Source of the DNA: Klebsiella pneumoniae
GTDB lineage: Bacteria; Myxococcota_A; UBA796; GCA-2862545
Direction: 5' to 3'
NCBI GenBank assembly: GCA_945861065.1
Contig: CAMASI010000023.1
Span: 1 to 49,570 of the forward strand
Length of the DNA: 49,570 bases
Below, one piece after another: positions 18,996 through 27,663 of the stretch (position 1 is its first letter; each line of letters begins with the position of its first letter). The notes below the pieces were generated by a model. It saw only the letters and a list, made by a program, of their open reading frames with translations. It was not told the DNA's origin and did no database searches. Made by a program: the position numbers and the translations under genes.

Positions 18996-21094
18996 GCGCC
19001 CATACTGTCGAGCGCTTCGCGCCTCGACAAACGAATCTTGCCCATGCGATCGATATCGATGACGCGGACGAGCACCTCGTCGCCCTCGTGCAGGATGTCG
19101 GTCACGCGCTCCACGCGCTCGTGTGCGATGTGGCTGATGTGGATGAGTCCGTCGGTGCCGGGGAAGATCTCCACGAACGCGCCGAAGTCCACGATCCGCT
19201 TGACCACGCCCACGTAGAGCGCGCCGATCTCGGCCTCTTGCGTGATCTCGCGAATCATCTGCAGAGCCTTGTTGGTGTTGGCCGGGTCGCTCGAAGCGAT
19301 CTCGACCTTGCCCGAGTCCTCGACCGTGATCTTGACGCTGCAGGTGTCCTGAATGCTCCGGATCACCTTGCCGCCTGGGCCGATAATGTCGCGAATCTTG
19401 TCCGGCTTGATTTGGAGCGTGGTGATTCGAGGCGCCCACTTCGACAACTCGACACGATGCGTATCGATCGTCTTTCCCATCTCGGCCAGGATGTGCACGC
19501 GACCGGCGCGCGCTTGCTCCAGCGCTACCGCCATGATCTCGCGGGTCAGGGTCTGGATCTTCACATCCATTTGGAAGGCCGTGATTCCCGTCGTCGTGCC
19601 GGTCACCTTGAAATCCATATCGCCGAGGTGATCCTCATCGCCGAGGATGTCGGACAACACGGCGAACTTGTCGCCTTCCTTGATGAGGCCCATGGCGATG
19701 CCCGCCACCGGGGCGAGGATAGGAACGCCCGCATCCAGCAGCGCGAGCGTGCTGCCGCACACCGTCGCCATGGAGGACGAGCCGTTGGACTCCCACACTT
19801 CGGAGGTCGACCGCACCACGTAGGGGAACTTGTCTTTTCCGGGAATGACCGTCTCGAGTGCCCGGTGGGCCAACGCGCCGTGGCCGACTTCGCGGCGTTT
19901 CGGTGCGCGAAGCGGCCGCGCCTCGCCCGTGCAGAACGGCGGGAAGTTGTAGGTCAGCATCCAGCGGCGATCATACTTACCGGTCGGTAGCTCCATGCGC
20001 TGACCGTCCATGTCGGTCCCCAACGCAACGGTCACAAAGGCCTGCGTCTCGCCGCGCGTGAAGATGGCTGAGCCATGCGCGCGTTCCGACACGCCAGTCT
20101 CGCACCAGATGGCGCGAATGGCGTCCGGAGCACGACCGTCGAGCCGAACGCGTGTGTTGATCACATCGCCACGCATGAGCGTCTTGACCAGTTTCTCCCA
20201 ACCCTCTTTGGCGTGGCCGGTCAGGCGCGAGGCCTCCGGGGCGTCGGCGCCCGCGACAAGCTTCGCGATGACTGCGTCCCGTGCCGCGGTGAGGCCGTCG
20301 GTCCTGTCGTGTTTGCCGGGGATGGCAAGCGCCGCCCTCAAAGGCGCCGTTCCATGCTCGGCGAGGAAGGACTTCACGTGGCTGTCGATCTCGGGCGCAG
20401 GGCCCGGATCCGCCTTGGGCTTGCCTGCGACGGCCCGTAGGGCGTCGATGGCGTCGCACAGACTGGCAATCGCCGTCTGCGCGATGTCGAAGGCGTCCAG
20501 CATCTCTGCTTCCGTCGCCTGCTCTGCGCCGCCTTCCACCATCGTGATCGCGGTCCGTGTGCCGCCTACAACGAGGTTGATCGTGGCGCGATCGCGGTCA
20601 ACCATGTTCGGGTTGAGGTGAAACTCCCCGTCGATCTTGCAGATGCGAACACCGGCAACGGGCTGCGTCATCGGCGCTTCGGAAATGTGGACGGCCGCAG
20701 CCGCACCACAAAGGCTCAGCCAATCGGTCTCGTTGTCGCGGTCGTAGGACATCACCGTTGCGATGATCTGCGTTTCACGCCGCCAATGCTTCACGAACAT
20801 CGGGCGGATGGGGCGGTCGATCAGGCGCGAAATGAGCGTCTCGCGTTCCGTGCCTCGGCCCTCGCGCTTGAGGAAACCACCTGGGATGGTGCCGTTAGCG
20901 CCATTGCGGTCCTGGTAGTCCACCGTCAGGGGCAAGAAATCGAAGGACTGCACGTCACCACACGTGCAGGTCACCAGCACGCTGGTGTCACCACACTTGA
21001 CGATGACAGCGCCACCTGCCTGTTTGGCGTATTTTCCGGTTTCAAAGGTAACAACGCGGCCGCCGATTTCGACGGACGTGGATTGTAGGTTCAT
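18992..21094 (-). CDS. pnp: Polyribonucleotide nucleotidyltransferase (PNPase)
   Basis: A 700-residue trimeric 3'-5' exoribonuclease that phosphorolyses RNA and can also add heteropolymeric tails. Two RNase PH-like domains flank a helical linker; conserved blocks include FLKREGRGTERETLISRLIDRPIRP and, in the second domain, RTHGSAIFTRGETQA-type RAHGSAIFTRGETQAFVT. A KH domain (about 563-620, IIGPGGKVI) and an S1 domain (about 625-695, VDFGAFVEIFPG) bind RNA. The protein ends directly after the S1 domain, without the acidic tail of E. coli. ATG 21094 is chosen because GGAG lies 5 bases upstream and it gives the family N-terminus (MNLQSTSVEIGG); the frame extends 13 codons further. Confidence 0.97.
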   Translation of the reverse strand: MNLQSTSVEIGGRVVTFETGKYAKQAGGAVIVKCGDTSVLVTCTCGDVQSFDFLPLTVDYQDRNGANGTIPGGFLKREGRGTERETLISRLIDRPIRPMFVKHWRRETQIIATVMSYDRDNETDWLSLCGAAAAVHISEAPMTQPVAGVRICKIDGEFHLNPNMVDRDRATINLVVGGTRTAITMVEGGAEQATEAEMLDAFDIAQTAIASLCDAIDALRAVAGKPKADPGPAPEIDSHVKSFLAEHGTAPLRAALAIPGKHDRTDGLTAARDAVIAKLVAGADAPEASRLTGHAKEGWEKLVKTLMRGDVINTRVRLDGRAPDAIRAIWCETGVSERAHGSAIFTRGETQAFVTVALGTDMDGQRMELPTGKYDRRWMLTYNFPPFCTGEARPLRAPKRREVGHGALAHRALETVIPGKDKFPYVVRSTSEVWESNGSSSMATVCGSTLALLDAGVPILAPVAGIAMGLIKEGDKFAVLSDILGDEDHLGDMDFKVTGTTTGITAFQMDVKIQTLTREIMAVALEQARAGRVHILAEMGKTIDTHRVELSKWAPRITTLQIKPDKIRDIIGPGGKVIRSIQDTCSVKITVEDSGKVEIASSDPANTNKALQMIREITQEAEIGALYVGVVKRIVDFGAFVEIFPGTDGLIHISHIAHERVERVTDILHEGDEVLVRVIDIDRMGKIRLSRREALDSMGA

Positions 21095-21212
21095 GGGTAC
21101 TCCAATGCGGCGAATCGCCGCGGTTGGACCCACAGTGCAAGCGACGCCGTCACAATCCGGGTCGCACGTACAGCTCTACCCTCAGCGAGCGCACGTGGTC
21201 TTCACAGACCCT

Positions 21213-21246
21213 CGGGACACCGGCATCCTTCGATGCCGAGGTCCCG
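21213..21246 (-). other. Hairpin in the rpsO-pnp spacer (candidate RNase III / autoregulatory leader element)
   Basis: CGGGAC (21213-21218) pairs with GTCCCG (21241-21246) and GGCATC (21222-21227) with GATGCC (21232-21237), separated by a symmetric 3x3 internal loop and closed by a four-base loop. It lies 119 bases upstream of the pnp start in the pnp leader. In E. coli a double-stranded leader at the same position is cut by RNase III to start PNPase autoregulation; by analogy this could be such a site. No U-run follows on the minus strand, so it is not a typical terminator. Confidence 0.5.
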
Positions 21247-21288
21247 AAGACCTGCGAAAGCCCCGCAATGCCTCAGCGGGTCCGTTTC

Positions 21289-21305
21289 GGGGGCACCAGG
21301 CCCCC
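21289..21305 (-). other. Short GC-rich hairpin downstream of rpsO
   Basis: GGGGGC (21289-21294) and GCCCCC (21300-21305) form a perfect six-pair stem with a five-base loop. On the minus strand it lies 30 bases beyond the rpsO stop and is not followed by a U-run. It may slow or protect 3' ends in the rpsO-pnp transcript; this is inference. Confidence 0.4.
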
Positions 21306-21310
21306 ATTCG

Positions 21311-21336
21311 ATGACAAAGAACGAGGGCGAAGCCCT
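21311..21336 (-). terminator. Weak terminator-like hairpin at the rpsO stop
   Basis: AGGGC (21324-21328) pairs with GCCCT (21332-21336) around a three-base loop; the stem overlaps the rpsO stop codon (21335-21337). On the minus strand it is followed by CGTTCTTTGT, a broken U-rich stretch. This would give at most partial termination, leaving read-through into pnp. Confidence 0.35.
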
Positions 21337-21604
21337 ATCGACGCAGACCCAGCTTTTGGATCAGCGTTTGATAGCGCGTGGTATCGGTCCTATTCAGCCA
21401 AGTCAGCAAGCGACGGCGCTGCCCGACCAGCTTCAGAAGGCCGCGACGGGACGCATGGTCCTTGTCGTGGCCCTTGAAATGCTCGGTCAGCGATTGAATG
21501 CGTGCAGTGAGAAGCGCCACTTGGACCTCAGGGGACCCCGTGTCGCGTTCCGCACGCTGATGTTGCTCGATGACGGCCTTTTTGGCCGAAGTGATAAGCG
21601 CCAT
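21335..21604 (-). CDS. rpsO: Small ribosomal subunit protein uS15
   Basis: An 89-residue ribosomal protein that binds the central domain of 16S rRNA and contacts the large subunit. The length and sequence are typical: [22 protein letters not shown], the [26 protein letters not shown] helix pair and the terminal [15 protein letters not shown] 21604 is chosen because AAGGAG lies 6 bases upstream and the product is full length; the frame runs 13 codons further upstream. It lies 240 bases upstream of pnp, with hairpins in between, as in the conserved rpsO-pnp pair. Confidence 0.97.
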   Translation of the reverse strand: MALITSAKKAVIEQHQRAERDTGSPEVQVALLTARIQSLTEHFKGHDKDHASRRGLLKLVGQRRRLLTWLNRTDTTRYQTLIQKLGLRR

Positions 21605-21610
21605 GACGAT

Positions 21611-21616
21611 CTCCTT
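21611..21616 (-). promoter_or_regulatory. Ribosome binding site deciding the rpsO start
   Basis: AAGGAG on the minus strand, six bases before ATG 21604. It excludes the longer in-frame start 39 bases upstream. Confidence 0.8.
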
Positions 21617-21738
21617 TTCACCGCAACCGCAACCGGGGTGCATGGCGCGCGGGGTCGTTCCCCACCTCCACCGGTCGCAGTACGCGGACGCCGTGGCTAG
21701 CGCATCCGGCGGGTCGCCGCAACGTACTGCCCAGCAAC

Positions 21739-22290
21739 CTAGCCGGACGGCGTATCGAACGGATCACAACCATTGGTGCCGGCCACCCACTCTGCGAGGT
21801 CATCGAAGCCGTCATCGTCGCTGTCGGGGTCCACATCCGATGTGCCACCCAAATCTTCGTACAGTTGGAACAGACCGTCGCCGTCGTCGTCCGGCGTGTC
21901 CGCGGGGTCACAACCATTCGTGCCCCAGAACCACTCGTCGTAGTCGTTCCACCCGTCATCGTCGGTGTCAGCGTCGTTGTCAGACGTGCCGCCTTCGTCT
22001 TCGTAGAGTTGGAACAAACCGTCGCCGTCGTCGTCCGGCGAGTCCGCAGGGTCGAGCGGGTCACTCGCGAGCGCCACCTCGTCCCCATCGTTCGCCAAAT
22101 CACCGTCGGTGTCCGCGCGGTTCGGGTGCGTGCCGTAAACTCGCTCGGCTTCGTTGTTCAGGCCGTCGAGGTCCGGGTCCTCATAGCGACCGTGGCCCGG
22201 GGGTCGCGCAGCCAGCGCCACCGAGCTCCACAAAAAGAAGAAGACCGCCAGATCCACTGCATACTGGCTCCGCTTCAAGGGGGGATGCAC
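21739..22290 (-). CDS. Secreted thrombospondin type 3 / EF-hand-like repeat protein
   Basis: A 183-residue exported acidic protein. The N-terminus ([27 protein letters not shown]) is a signal peptide with a type I site after ALA27. The mature protein is a string of Asp-rich calcium-binding loops ([40 protein letters not shown]). Residues 80-127 and 128-175 are a tandem 48-residue duplication, followed by the first residues of a third unit. It interrupts the conserved truB-rpsO order, 87 bases after truB and 134 bases before rpsO, on the same strand, so it may be co-transcribed with translation genes although its own role is outside the cytoplasm. Its partner is unknown. Confidence 0.8.
   Translation of the reverse strand: MHPPLKRSQYAVDLAVFFFLWSSVALAARPPGHGRYEDPDLDGLNNEAERVYGTHPNRADTDGDLANDGDEVALASDPLDPADSPDDDGDGLFQLYEDEGGTSDNDADTDDDGWNDYDEWFWGTNGCDPADTPDDDGDGLFQLYEDLGGTSDVDPDSDDDGFDDLAEWVAGTNGCDPFDTPSG
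21766..22053 (-). repeat. Two tandem 144-base coding repeats
   Basis: Two consecutive in-frame units of 48 codons encode [16 protein letters not shown] and WGTNGC/VAGTNGC blocks. They differ at scattered positions, and a third unit breaks off at the stop codon. This indicates growth of the gene by unequal recombination. Confidence 0.75.
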
Positions 22291-22377
22291 ATTGTATCGG
22301 ACCTGGCCCCGATTCCTGACCCAAATTCGCGGGCGTCCCCAAATTGACGCACACCGTTTTGAGGTCCCGTCCGGGCG

Positions 22378-23343
22378 CTACTGTTCCATCACCTTGACGA
22401 CGCGCGGCCCACGGGCGTCGCGCTCAGCCACCGCAATCACCTCGTCCCCACACAACACAAGGTAGCGTCCGGCGGGAGCCACACCCGCAGGCGCGAGAGG
22501 TGGCGGACCCCCCGCCCGGATTCGCCGGACATCTACCGCCGAAACGTCCACGATCGGCAAACCCGGCAAGCAGGAGACCGCAGACTTCACCCACGGCCGG
22601 AGGCCTTCCATGACCTCCTCGCGAGGGCGCCAAGGAATGCGCTCACCGCGCCCACGACTCAGCAACACGTCCTCCCAAGCCCTCCCCGGTTCTCCTGAAA
22701 CCAAAGCCCCAAGCTCGGCCATCGTCAGCGCGTCGTCGAGTAAGAACGGGCCGCTTCGTGGCCGCACCAATGCGTCCAAATGACCGGCAGTACCGAGCGC
22801 CACTCCGATCTCGTCGGCCAGCACGCGCGCATAGGTGCCGCGACTGCAGGTGATGGTCACCCGCAGGTACGGAAGCGACAGGGACACAAAATCCATCGCA
22901 TGGATCGTGACGGGTCGCGCTGCAACCTCCGGCACCTCCCCCTTCCGCGCATAGCTGTAGAGCGGACGCCCCTCCACCTTGACTGCAGAGTAGTCAGGCG
23001 GCTTTTGCATGCGCTTGCCGACAAAGCTGGCAAGAACCGCGCGCACGGCAGTTTCGTCCACGTCCGGAACCGGCAACTCGCGGATCACTTTGCCCGTCGG
23101 ATCCCCGGTGTCGGTCGCGATTCCCAATCGAATCGTCGCGTCGTAGACCTTGATGGATTCATCCAGAAACTGGATGAGCCTCGTGGACCCGCCCAGTGCC
23201 AAGGGCAGAACGCCGGTCGCAAACGGGTCTAGTGTTCCCGTATGGCCAACCTTGGCAATTCCGGTACATGCACGCACAGCCGCGACGATGTCGTGGGACG
23301 TGAGGCCCGGTGGTTTGTCCACCACCAGGAATGCCGTGATCAC
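22378..23343 (-). CDS. truB: tRNA pseudouridine-55 synthase
   Basis: A 321-residue enzyme that converts U55 in the T-loop of tRNAs to pseudouridine. The catalytic motif GHTGTLDPFATGVL holds the nucleophile D39; the family blocks VDKPPGLTSHD (8-18), MQKPPDYSAVKVEGRPLY-type (about 113-130) and CSRGTYARVLADEIG are present, and the C-terminal PUA-like domain (from about 240) completes the fold. The start overlaps the rbfA stop by four bases (ATGA), the classical translational coupling for this pair. Confidence 0.96.
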   Translation of the reverse strand: MITAFLVVDKPPGLTSHDIVAAVRACTGIAKVGHTGTLDPFATGVLPLALGGSTRLIQFLDESIKVYDATIRLGIATDTGDPTGKVIRELPVPDVDETAVRAVLASFVGKRMQKPPDYSAVKVEGRPLYSYARKGEVPEVAARPVTIHAMDFVSLSLPYLRVTITCSRGTYARVLADEIGVALGTAGHLDALVRPRSGPFLLDDALTMAELGALVSGEPGRAWEDVLLSRGRGERIPWRPREEVMEGLRPWVKSAVSCLPGLPIVDVSAVDVRRIRAGGPPPLAPAGVAPAGRYLVLCGDEVIAVAERDARGPRVVKVMEQ

Positions 23344-23699
23344 GACTCCTCCTCTCGAACTGACCGCAAGCGATCCAGCAACCCTGTCACCTTGATCGCG
23401 GCATCCATATGGATGTCGCGAACGAAAACGAGTTCAGGCGCGTGTCGCAGACTCAGCGCCCGACCGATCGGTCCACGCAATCTGCGCGCCGCGTCCGCCA
23501 ATGCCTCCACCAAGTCCACGCCAGCCGCGCCGCCACCGAGCGGCAGCCAATGCACGGTCGCGCGGCTGATGTCCTTCGACACCTCCACTTTCGTGATGGA
23601 CACATCGCTCAGGCGAGCGTCTTTGATGTCCGTCCGCAACCGGCCGGCCAACTCGCTGTGAATGCCCTCTGCAATTCGTTCGGGACGGAAACCGCCCAT
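23340..23699 (-). CDS. rbfA: 30S ribosome-binding factor A
   Basis: A 119-residue KH-type factor that binds free 30S subunits and helps 16S 5'-end maturation and cold adaptation. Family blocks are RPERIAEGIHSEL, DARLSDVSITKVEVSKDISRATV and the C-terminal LSLRHAPELVFVRD. It heads the minus-strand cluster here: the nusA and infB genes that usually precede it are absent, and a divergent gene starts 69 bases away, so the rbfA promoter must lie in 23700-23768. A purine-rich GGGGGGAG immediately precedes the start. Confidence 0.95.
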   Translation of the reverse strand: MGGFRPERIAEGIHSELAGRLRTDIKDARLSDVSITKVEVSKDISRATVHWLPLGGGAAGVDLVEALADAARRLRGPIGRALSLRHAPELVFVRDIHMDAAIKVTGLLDRLRSVREEES

Positions 23700-23768
23700 G
23701 CTCCCCCCGAAGGGCCCGTCCGCCTAACGCGACACCGCTCCCCTGCGAGCCTCGGAATACCAGGTTGC

Positions 23769-23915
23769 ATGGCGACGGCACTTCGAAGAATGTTCATCGT
23801 CACGATCGTCGCCGTTGGGACCGCGATCGCCCTCCTTCGTTGGATCTCACCACCGGCGACGACACTGGCGGTCCCTCAGGGATCTGCGCTAGAACCGCGC
23901 GGGACGGACGAATGA
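23769..23915 (+). CDS. 48-residue single-pass membrane protein
   Basis: A small open frame beginning MATALRRMF. A basic N-terminus (RR) is followed by one hydrophobic segment of about 18 residues (FIVTIVAVGTAIALLRW, residues 9-25) and a short polar tail ending GTDE. The orientation rule predicts the N-terminus inside. Its stop overlaps the ATG of the DUF547 lipoprotein gene (ATGA at 23912-23915), exactly the coupling seen between the other genes of this run, which is the main argument that it is real. It could be an assembly or anchoring partner of the lipoproteins downstream; no function is assigned. The frame is open further upstream but there it overlaps rbfA. Confidence 0.55.
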   Translation: MATALRRMFIVTIVAVGTAIALLRWISPPATTLAVPQGSALEPRGTDE

Positions 23916-24691
23916 GCTTCGTGTTGTTGTGCGTAGTCGCCTGTCGTACGCGGTTGTCGCCCCCAGAAGTCCCCCCTCGGGCGGATCCGATTGCCGCCTG
24001 GGGTGACCTCCTGGCTGAGGCCGTTACCGCCGACGGATACGTAGACTACGCCCTCGTTGAGGCCAACCGAGAGCCGTTGGACGCCTACTTGGTGTACCTC
24101 GCAAGCGACGAGATCCTGGCTGAAAAGATGACCGGAGACAACCACTCACTGCACCTCAATGCCTACAACGCGTTCGTGATCTTCCAGGTCATTGAACGAG
24201 GACGACCCGCCTCGGTCCTGGACGTACCGGGTTGGATACCGATCGACGGAAGCGGATTCTTCCTGGAGACGGAATTCGATCTCGGCCCCGACTGGCTCTC
24301 CCTGTCCGAAATCGAGCACGAACGGATCCGGCAACTAGAACTCGATTTCCGCGACCATGCAGCGATGAACTGCGCCTCTCGGTCCTGCCCACCCATGCGC
24401 CGAGAGCTGTACGGTCGCGGCTCTCTGCAATCCCAACTTCGAGAGCAATTCGGTCGCTGGGTCGATGATCCAGAACGCGGCGTCCGCATCGAAAACGGCG
24501 AAGCGGTCTTCAACCCGATCTTCGACTGGTACGCGCGGGACTTCTTATTCTGGTCCGCCGGTCAGGATCTTTGCGAGCTTACCCGCCGTTATGCGTCCGA
24601 GCCCCTGGCGACTCAGCTTGAGCAGCTGCAAATCGCCGGTTGCCCACACCGTTTCTTTACCTACGATTGGTCGCTGAACGACGCCCGATGA
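23912..24691 (+). CDS. DUF547-domain lipoprotein
   Basis: A 259-residue lipoprotein with a ten-residue leader (MSFVLLCVVA) before Cys11. The rest is a DUF547 domain, recognisable from the opening YVDYALVEANREPLDAYL, the LHLNAYNAFVIFQVI block, the MNCASRSCPPMRRELYG signature with its paired Cys, and the closing VFNPIFDWYARDF. DUF547 proteins are widespread in the periplasm of marine and soil bacteria; their biochemical role is not established and some resemble papain-like folds. ATG 23912 is set by the lipobox and by the overlap with the preceding small gene; the 3' end overlaps the pseudokinase start (ATGA). Confidence 0.85.
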   Translation: MSFVLLCVVACRTRLSPPEVPPRADPIAAWGDLLAEAVTADGYVDYALVEANREPLDAYLVYLASDEILAEKMTGDNHSLHLNAYNAFVIFQVIERGRPASVLDVPGWIPIDGSGFFLETEFDLGPDWLSLSEIEHERIRQLELDFRDHAAMNCASRSCPPMRRELYGRGSLQSQLREQFGRWVDDPERGVRIENGEAVFNPIFDWYARDFLFWSAGQDLCELTRRYASEPLATQLEQLQIAGCPHRFFTYDWSLNDAR

Positions 24692-26019
24692 CCCAAAATT
24701 CGTTCGGCACCCCATACCGATCCGCTCTGCTCACCTGGACCCCAGGACAGGGCGTCGAAGGCAGCTGGGTCGACGTCGCTGTCGACGCCGACTACCGCGA
24801 CGACGACGCTTGGGGACCCCAGTTCGATCGCCAACTCGACCGACTGTCTGGCTTGGGAATCGTCGGCGTCTGCCCCGGACGCCCCCTAGAACGAGGCGTG
24901 TACCGTTTCCGATGCGTCCCAGTCGTACCGTTGGCGGGCCTGCTCTCGGCGTTTCCTACGGGAGCAGGAGACGTCGCAGCCATTCAGTTGTTTCTCGCTG
25001 CCGCGCCGATTTTCGACCAAATCGCTACGGCCAACCGGGCCGCAGAAATCGTCGTTTCCCGAAGTCTTGGTCCCCTAGGGATCGGCGTGGACGTCGACGG
25101 TGGCTGCCACCTGGTCGGCGTCGGTTTCCCACCGCTGGAAGTCTGGGACTGGCTCGACGACCCGTCCGTGGTGCCCTCAGCGGTAACGCTGCGGCACGCG
25201 CCGCCGGAGCGCCTCGCAGGAGAACCGGAGGACGTGTCCACCGACCTGTATGTGCTCGCGCTGATGTGCGTAGAACTCGGCACTGGAAAACCCGTTCTGG
25301 CCGGCGCGGGGAGCGACCTGCTGGAAGCGGTCCGACGCGGGGATGCGCGAAGTCTGCTCAAGGGCCGCATGTCACGAGCGTTTAGCGGCGTGCTCGCACC
25401 TTGGTCGGACCAACGACCGCGCCTGGACGAGGCGCTGGCGACCGCGGCTACAGCACTCGAAGGTGCATCGGGAACCGGGCTCGCAGCCATTTCTGCCGCG
25501 CTGATCGAACCAAACTGGGCTAAGAAACAGCCGGTGAAACCACACGCCCCTACAGCCGCGACGCCGCCCCAACCCGCGTTGCCGTCCTCCACTACGCCGT
25601 TCCTAGGCACAGCCCTGGCAGCACTGGCACGTGCGGAGGCCGACGCACGACGCGCCGAAGAACTTGCCCGCGGTTCGGCGGAGGCGCGCGCCGCTGCCAA
25701 AGCGGTCGAACGCATTCGACACGCCGTCGCCGCCGCTGAAGCTGCGACTTCTGATCAGCGGGGAGACGAGGCTGCCCGCGCCGCCGTTCGCGCAGCAGAC
25801 GCCGCCAGAATCGCGGCGGACGCGCTCCAGCGCCGCGCTACCTCCGCGCCGTTCGTCAGGACCGCGACGCCGATGCCGGTCCGTCGCGTACAAAACCCCA
25901 CACCCGCGCCCATCGGCACAGCACCGCTGCCGCCAAGCCGAATGACGACGCTCCGCCGCGGAACCCAGCGACTGGGGACGACCCTCGCAGATTGGGAGAA
26001 TCACCGGATCCGCACCTGA
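24688..26019 (+). CDS. Degenerate Ser/Thr kinase-like protein (pseudokinase) with Ala-rich C-terminal coiled coil
   Basis: A 443-residue protein without a signal peptide. Residues about 100-280 align with the C-lobe of Hanks-type kinases: VSRSLGPLGIGVDVDGGCHLVGVGF (123-147) sits where VHRDLKPxNILxDxxGxxKLxDFG belongs, and APPERL (171-176) and STDLYVLAL stand for the APE and SDIYSLG blocks. All catalytic residues are changed: HRD Asp to S126, Lys to G128, Asn to G131, DFG Asp to G144. The N-lobe has no recognisable VAIK lysine. Residues 320-405 are Ala/Glu/Arg-rich and probably form a coiled coil; the tail is Pro-rich. The start overlaps the DUF547 stop and the end overlaps the sulfatase start (TGATG). 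It is likely a cytoplasmic binding or scaffold protein. Confidence 0.62.
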   Translation: MTQNSFGTPYRSALLTWTPGQGVEGSWVDVAVDADYRDDDAWGPQFDRQLDRLSGLGIVGVCPGRPLERGVYRFRCVPVVPLAGLLSAFPTGAGDVAAIQLFLAAAPIFDQIATANRAAEIVVSRSLGPLGIGVDVDGGCHLVGVGFPPLEVWDWLDDPSVVPSAVTLRHAPPERLAGEPEDVSTDLYVLALMCVELGTGKPVLAGAGSDLLEAVRRGDARSLLKGRMSRAFSGVLAPWSDQRPRLDEALATAATALEGASGTGLAAISAALIEPNWAKKQPVKPHAPTAATPPQPALPSSTTPFLGTALAALARAEADARRAEELARGSAEARAAAKAVERIRHAVAAAEAATSDQRGDEAARAAVRAADAARIAADALQRRATSAPFVRTATPMPVRRVQNPTPAPIGTAPLPPSRMTTLRRGTQRLGTTLADWENHRIRT

Positions 26020-27617
26020 TGGTTCTGTGGCTCGGGTGCACAGTTCAAACGTCCATCGATTCCCCGACGGTCACCGTGCCCCCGCCGATCGCATTGCACA
26101 ACCTCGTAGCCGAGTCCAGTCTGACCCATCCCCAATGGGCATGGACCGTTGACGGGCAAGAAACAGCTCACACGGGTCCGATCGTTCCCGCCCGCGACTT
26201 ATGGCCTGGCCAGCGATGGACCGTCACTGCCGCTGAAACGAACCAAACGGTGAGCACGACTGTCGTGATCCCGACCCCGACGTCCACAAGCGTGTTGTTC
26301 GTGGTGTTGGACGACATCGGCATCGACCGACTCGCATTGTTCGGCCTCGCTCCGTCGCCCGTCGCCACACCGAATCTCGATGCCCTGGCCGCAGAAGGCG
26401 TGACCTTCGACCGAGCGTGGGCCAACCCAACCTGCACGCCTACGAGGGCCTCCATCCTCACCGGTCGACACGCACGACGGACGGGGGCGGGCGTATTGAT
26501 TGACATGAGCGCCGACGCGTGGGCGTTGAGCGAGTCGGAGTGGACCCTTCCCAAGGCAATTGGTCTCAGTCGCGCCGCGCAATGGAGGACTGCGGCCGTC
26601 GGCAAATGGCACCTGGCCGGCCCGCTCGCCCCCAACTGGTTGACACATCCCAATCGCCTCGGCTTTTCCCACTTTTCTGGATCCCCCGGATATCTGGTGG
26701 TCAATCAACGGCAGGACGTCGACGGTTATTTTCGTTGGGAAAAAAACACCAACGGAGTCCTCGCAATCTCCGATACGTATAACACCACGGACATCGTCAA
26801 TGACACGCTGGACTTGGTTTCCACCCTTCCGGAACCGTTCTTTGTTTATGTCGCATTTAACGCGGCCCATGAGCCCCTACACGTACCGCCCGCTGCCCTG
26901 AGTTCCCTAGATGTCACGGACGACAGCAGCGATTCCGACCTGAGTAACGCCGTAACGGCGGCTTTCGACGCCGAGTTTGGCCGGCTAGTCGAAGGATTCT
27001 CGCCCGATTTGCGCTCACGGATGACCATCGTCGTTGTGGGAGACAACGGCACCCCAGAATCCGTGATGGACCCCGCACATTTCGACACCGACCAGGCCAA
27101 AGGCACCATCCACGAAGGGGGGGTCCGCGTACCACTCGTCATCGCGGGCCCCATGGTGGAGGCTCCCGGACGTCGATCCGACGCCCTGGTCCATGTCGTG
27201 GACCTTTACCCAACCCTTCTCGACCTCGCAGCGGTGCCCGTCGAAACCAATCCGAGCGGACACGCGGCCGTAGATCCAGGCGACGGCAGCCAGCGAAGCC
27301 TCGATGGTGAGTCGCTGTTGCCGCTGCTGATCGATGCCAGCGCCAAACTTGAACGATCGATTGGGTATACCGAAAAGTTCAGCCCCAACGGGCCCGCGCC
27401 CTGGAATTCTTGGGCGCGAGCAGTCCGGGACGAAGCTTACAAATTGGAGCGTTTCGAAGACGGGAAAGAAAACCTCCACCACTTCGTCGACGGCGGACTC
27501 GACGAGGGATCCGACTTGCTTGACGAGCCTTTGTCCGACGCCGATTTGATCGCGTATGAACGGCTCGTGGCCGCTCTCGACTTTTGGGATGCAGCGCTGG
27601 TCTACGAAGGCGATTGA
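26019..27617 (+). CDS. Formylglycine-dependent sulfatase, lipoprotein
   Basis: A 532-residue member of the alkaline-phosphatase-fold sulfatases, which hydrolyse sulfate esters. The leader is only six residues (MVLWLG) before Cys7. Residues 25-90 are a small beta domain. The catalytic domain opens with FVVLDDIG (D98, D99 metal ligands), carries the sulfatase signature [12 protein letters not shown] with C139 as the residue that would be oxidised to formylglycine, and the second signature VGKWHLAG (K196, H198). A later GDNGTPES block supplies further metal ligands. A formylglycine-generating enzyme must be encoded elsewhere. ATG 26019 overlaps the upstream stop. The substrate (polysaccharide or aryl sulfate) cannot be read from the sequence. 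Confidence 0.88.
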   Translation: MVLWLGCTVQTSIDSPTVTVPPPIALHNLVAESSLTHPQWAWTVDGQETAHTGPIVPARDLWPGQRWTVTAAETNQTVSTTVVIPTPTSTSVLFVVLDDIGIDRLALFGLAPSPVATPNLDALAAEGVTFDRAWANPTCTPTRASILTGRHARRTGAGVLIDMSADAWALSESEWTLPKAIGLSRAAQWRTAAVGKWHLAGPLAPNWLTHPNRLGFSHFSGSPGYLVVNQRQDVDGYFRWEKNTNGVLAISDTYNTTDIVNDTLDLVSTLPEPFFVYVAFNAAHEPLHVPPAALSSLDVTDDSSDSDLSNAVTAAFDAEFGRLVEGFSPDLRSRMTIVVVGDNGTPESVMDPAHFDTDQAKGTIHEGGVRVPLVIAGPMVEAPGRRSDALVHVVDLYPTLLDLAAVPVETNPSGHAAVDPGDGSQRSLDGESLLPLLIDASAKLERSIGYTEKFSPNGPAPWNSWARAVRDEAYKLERFEDGKENLHHFVDGGLDEGSDLLDEPLSDADLIAYERLVAALDFWDAALVYEGD

Positions 27618-27663
27618 CCCTCGGCGTAGTCCGGTCGGTTATGCGCGGCCGCCCGGAGAGCGC

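Noticed and set aside
27556-27663. Upstream extension of lipA
   Set aside because: The first 36 codons overlap the sulfatase end and do not match lipoyl synthase; GTG 27664 has a Shine-Dalgarno.
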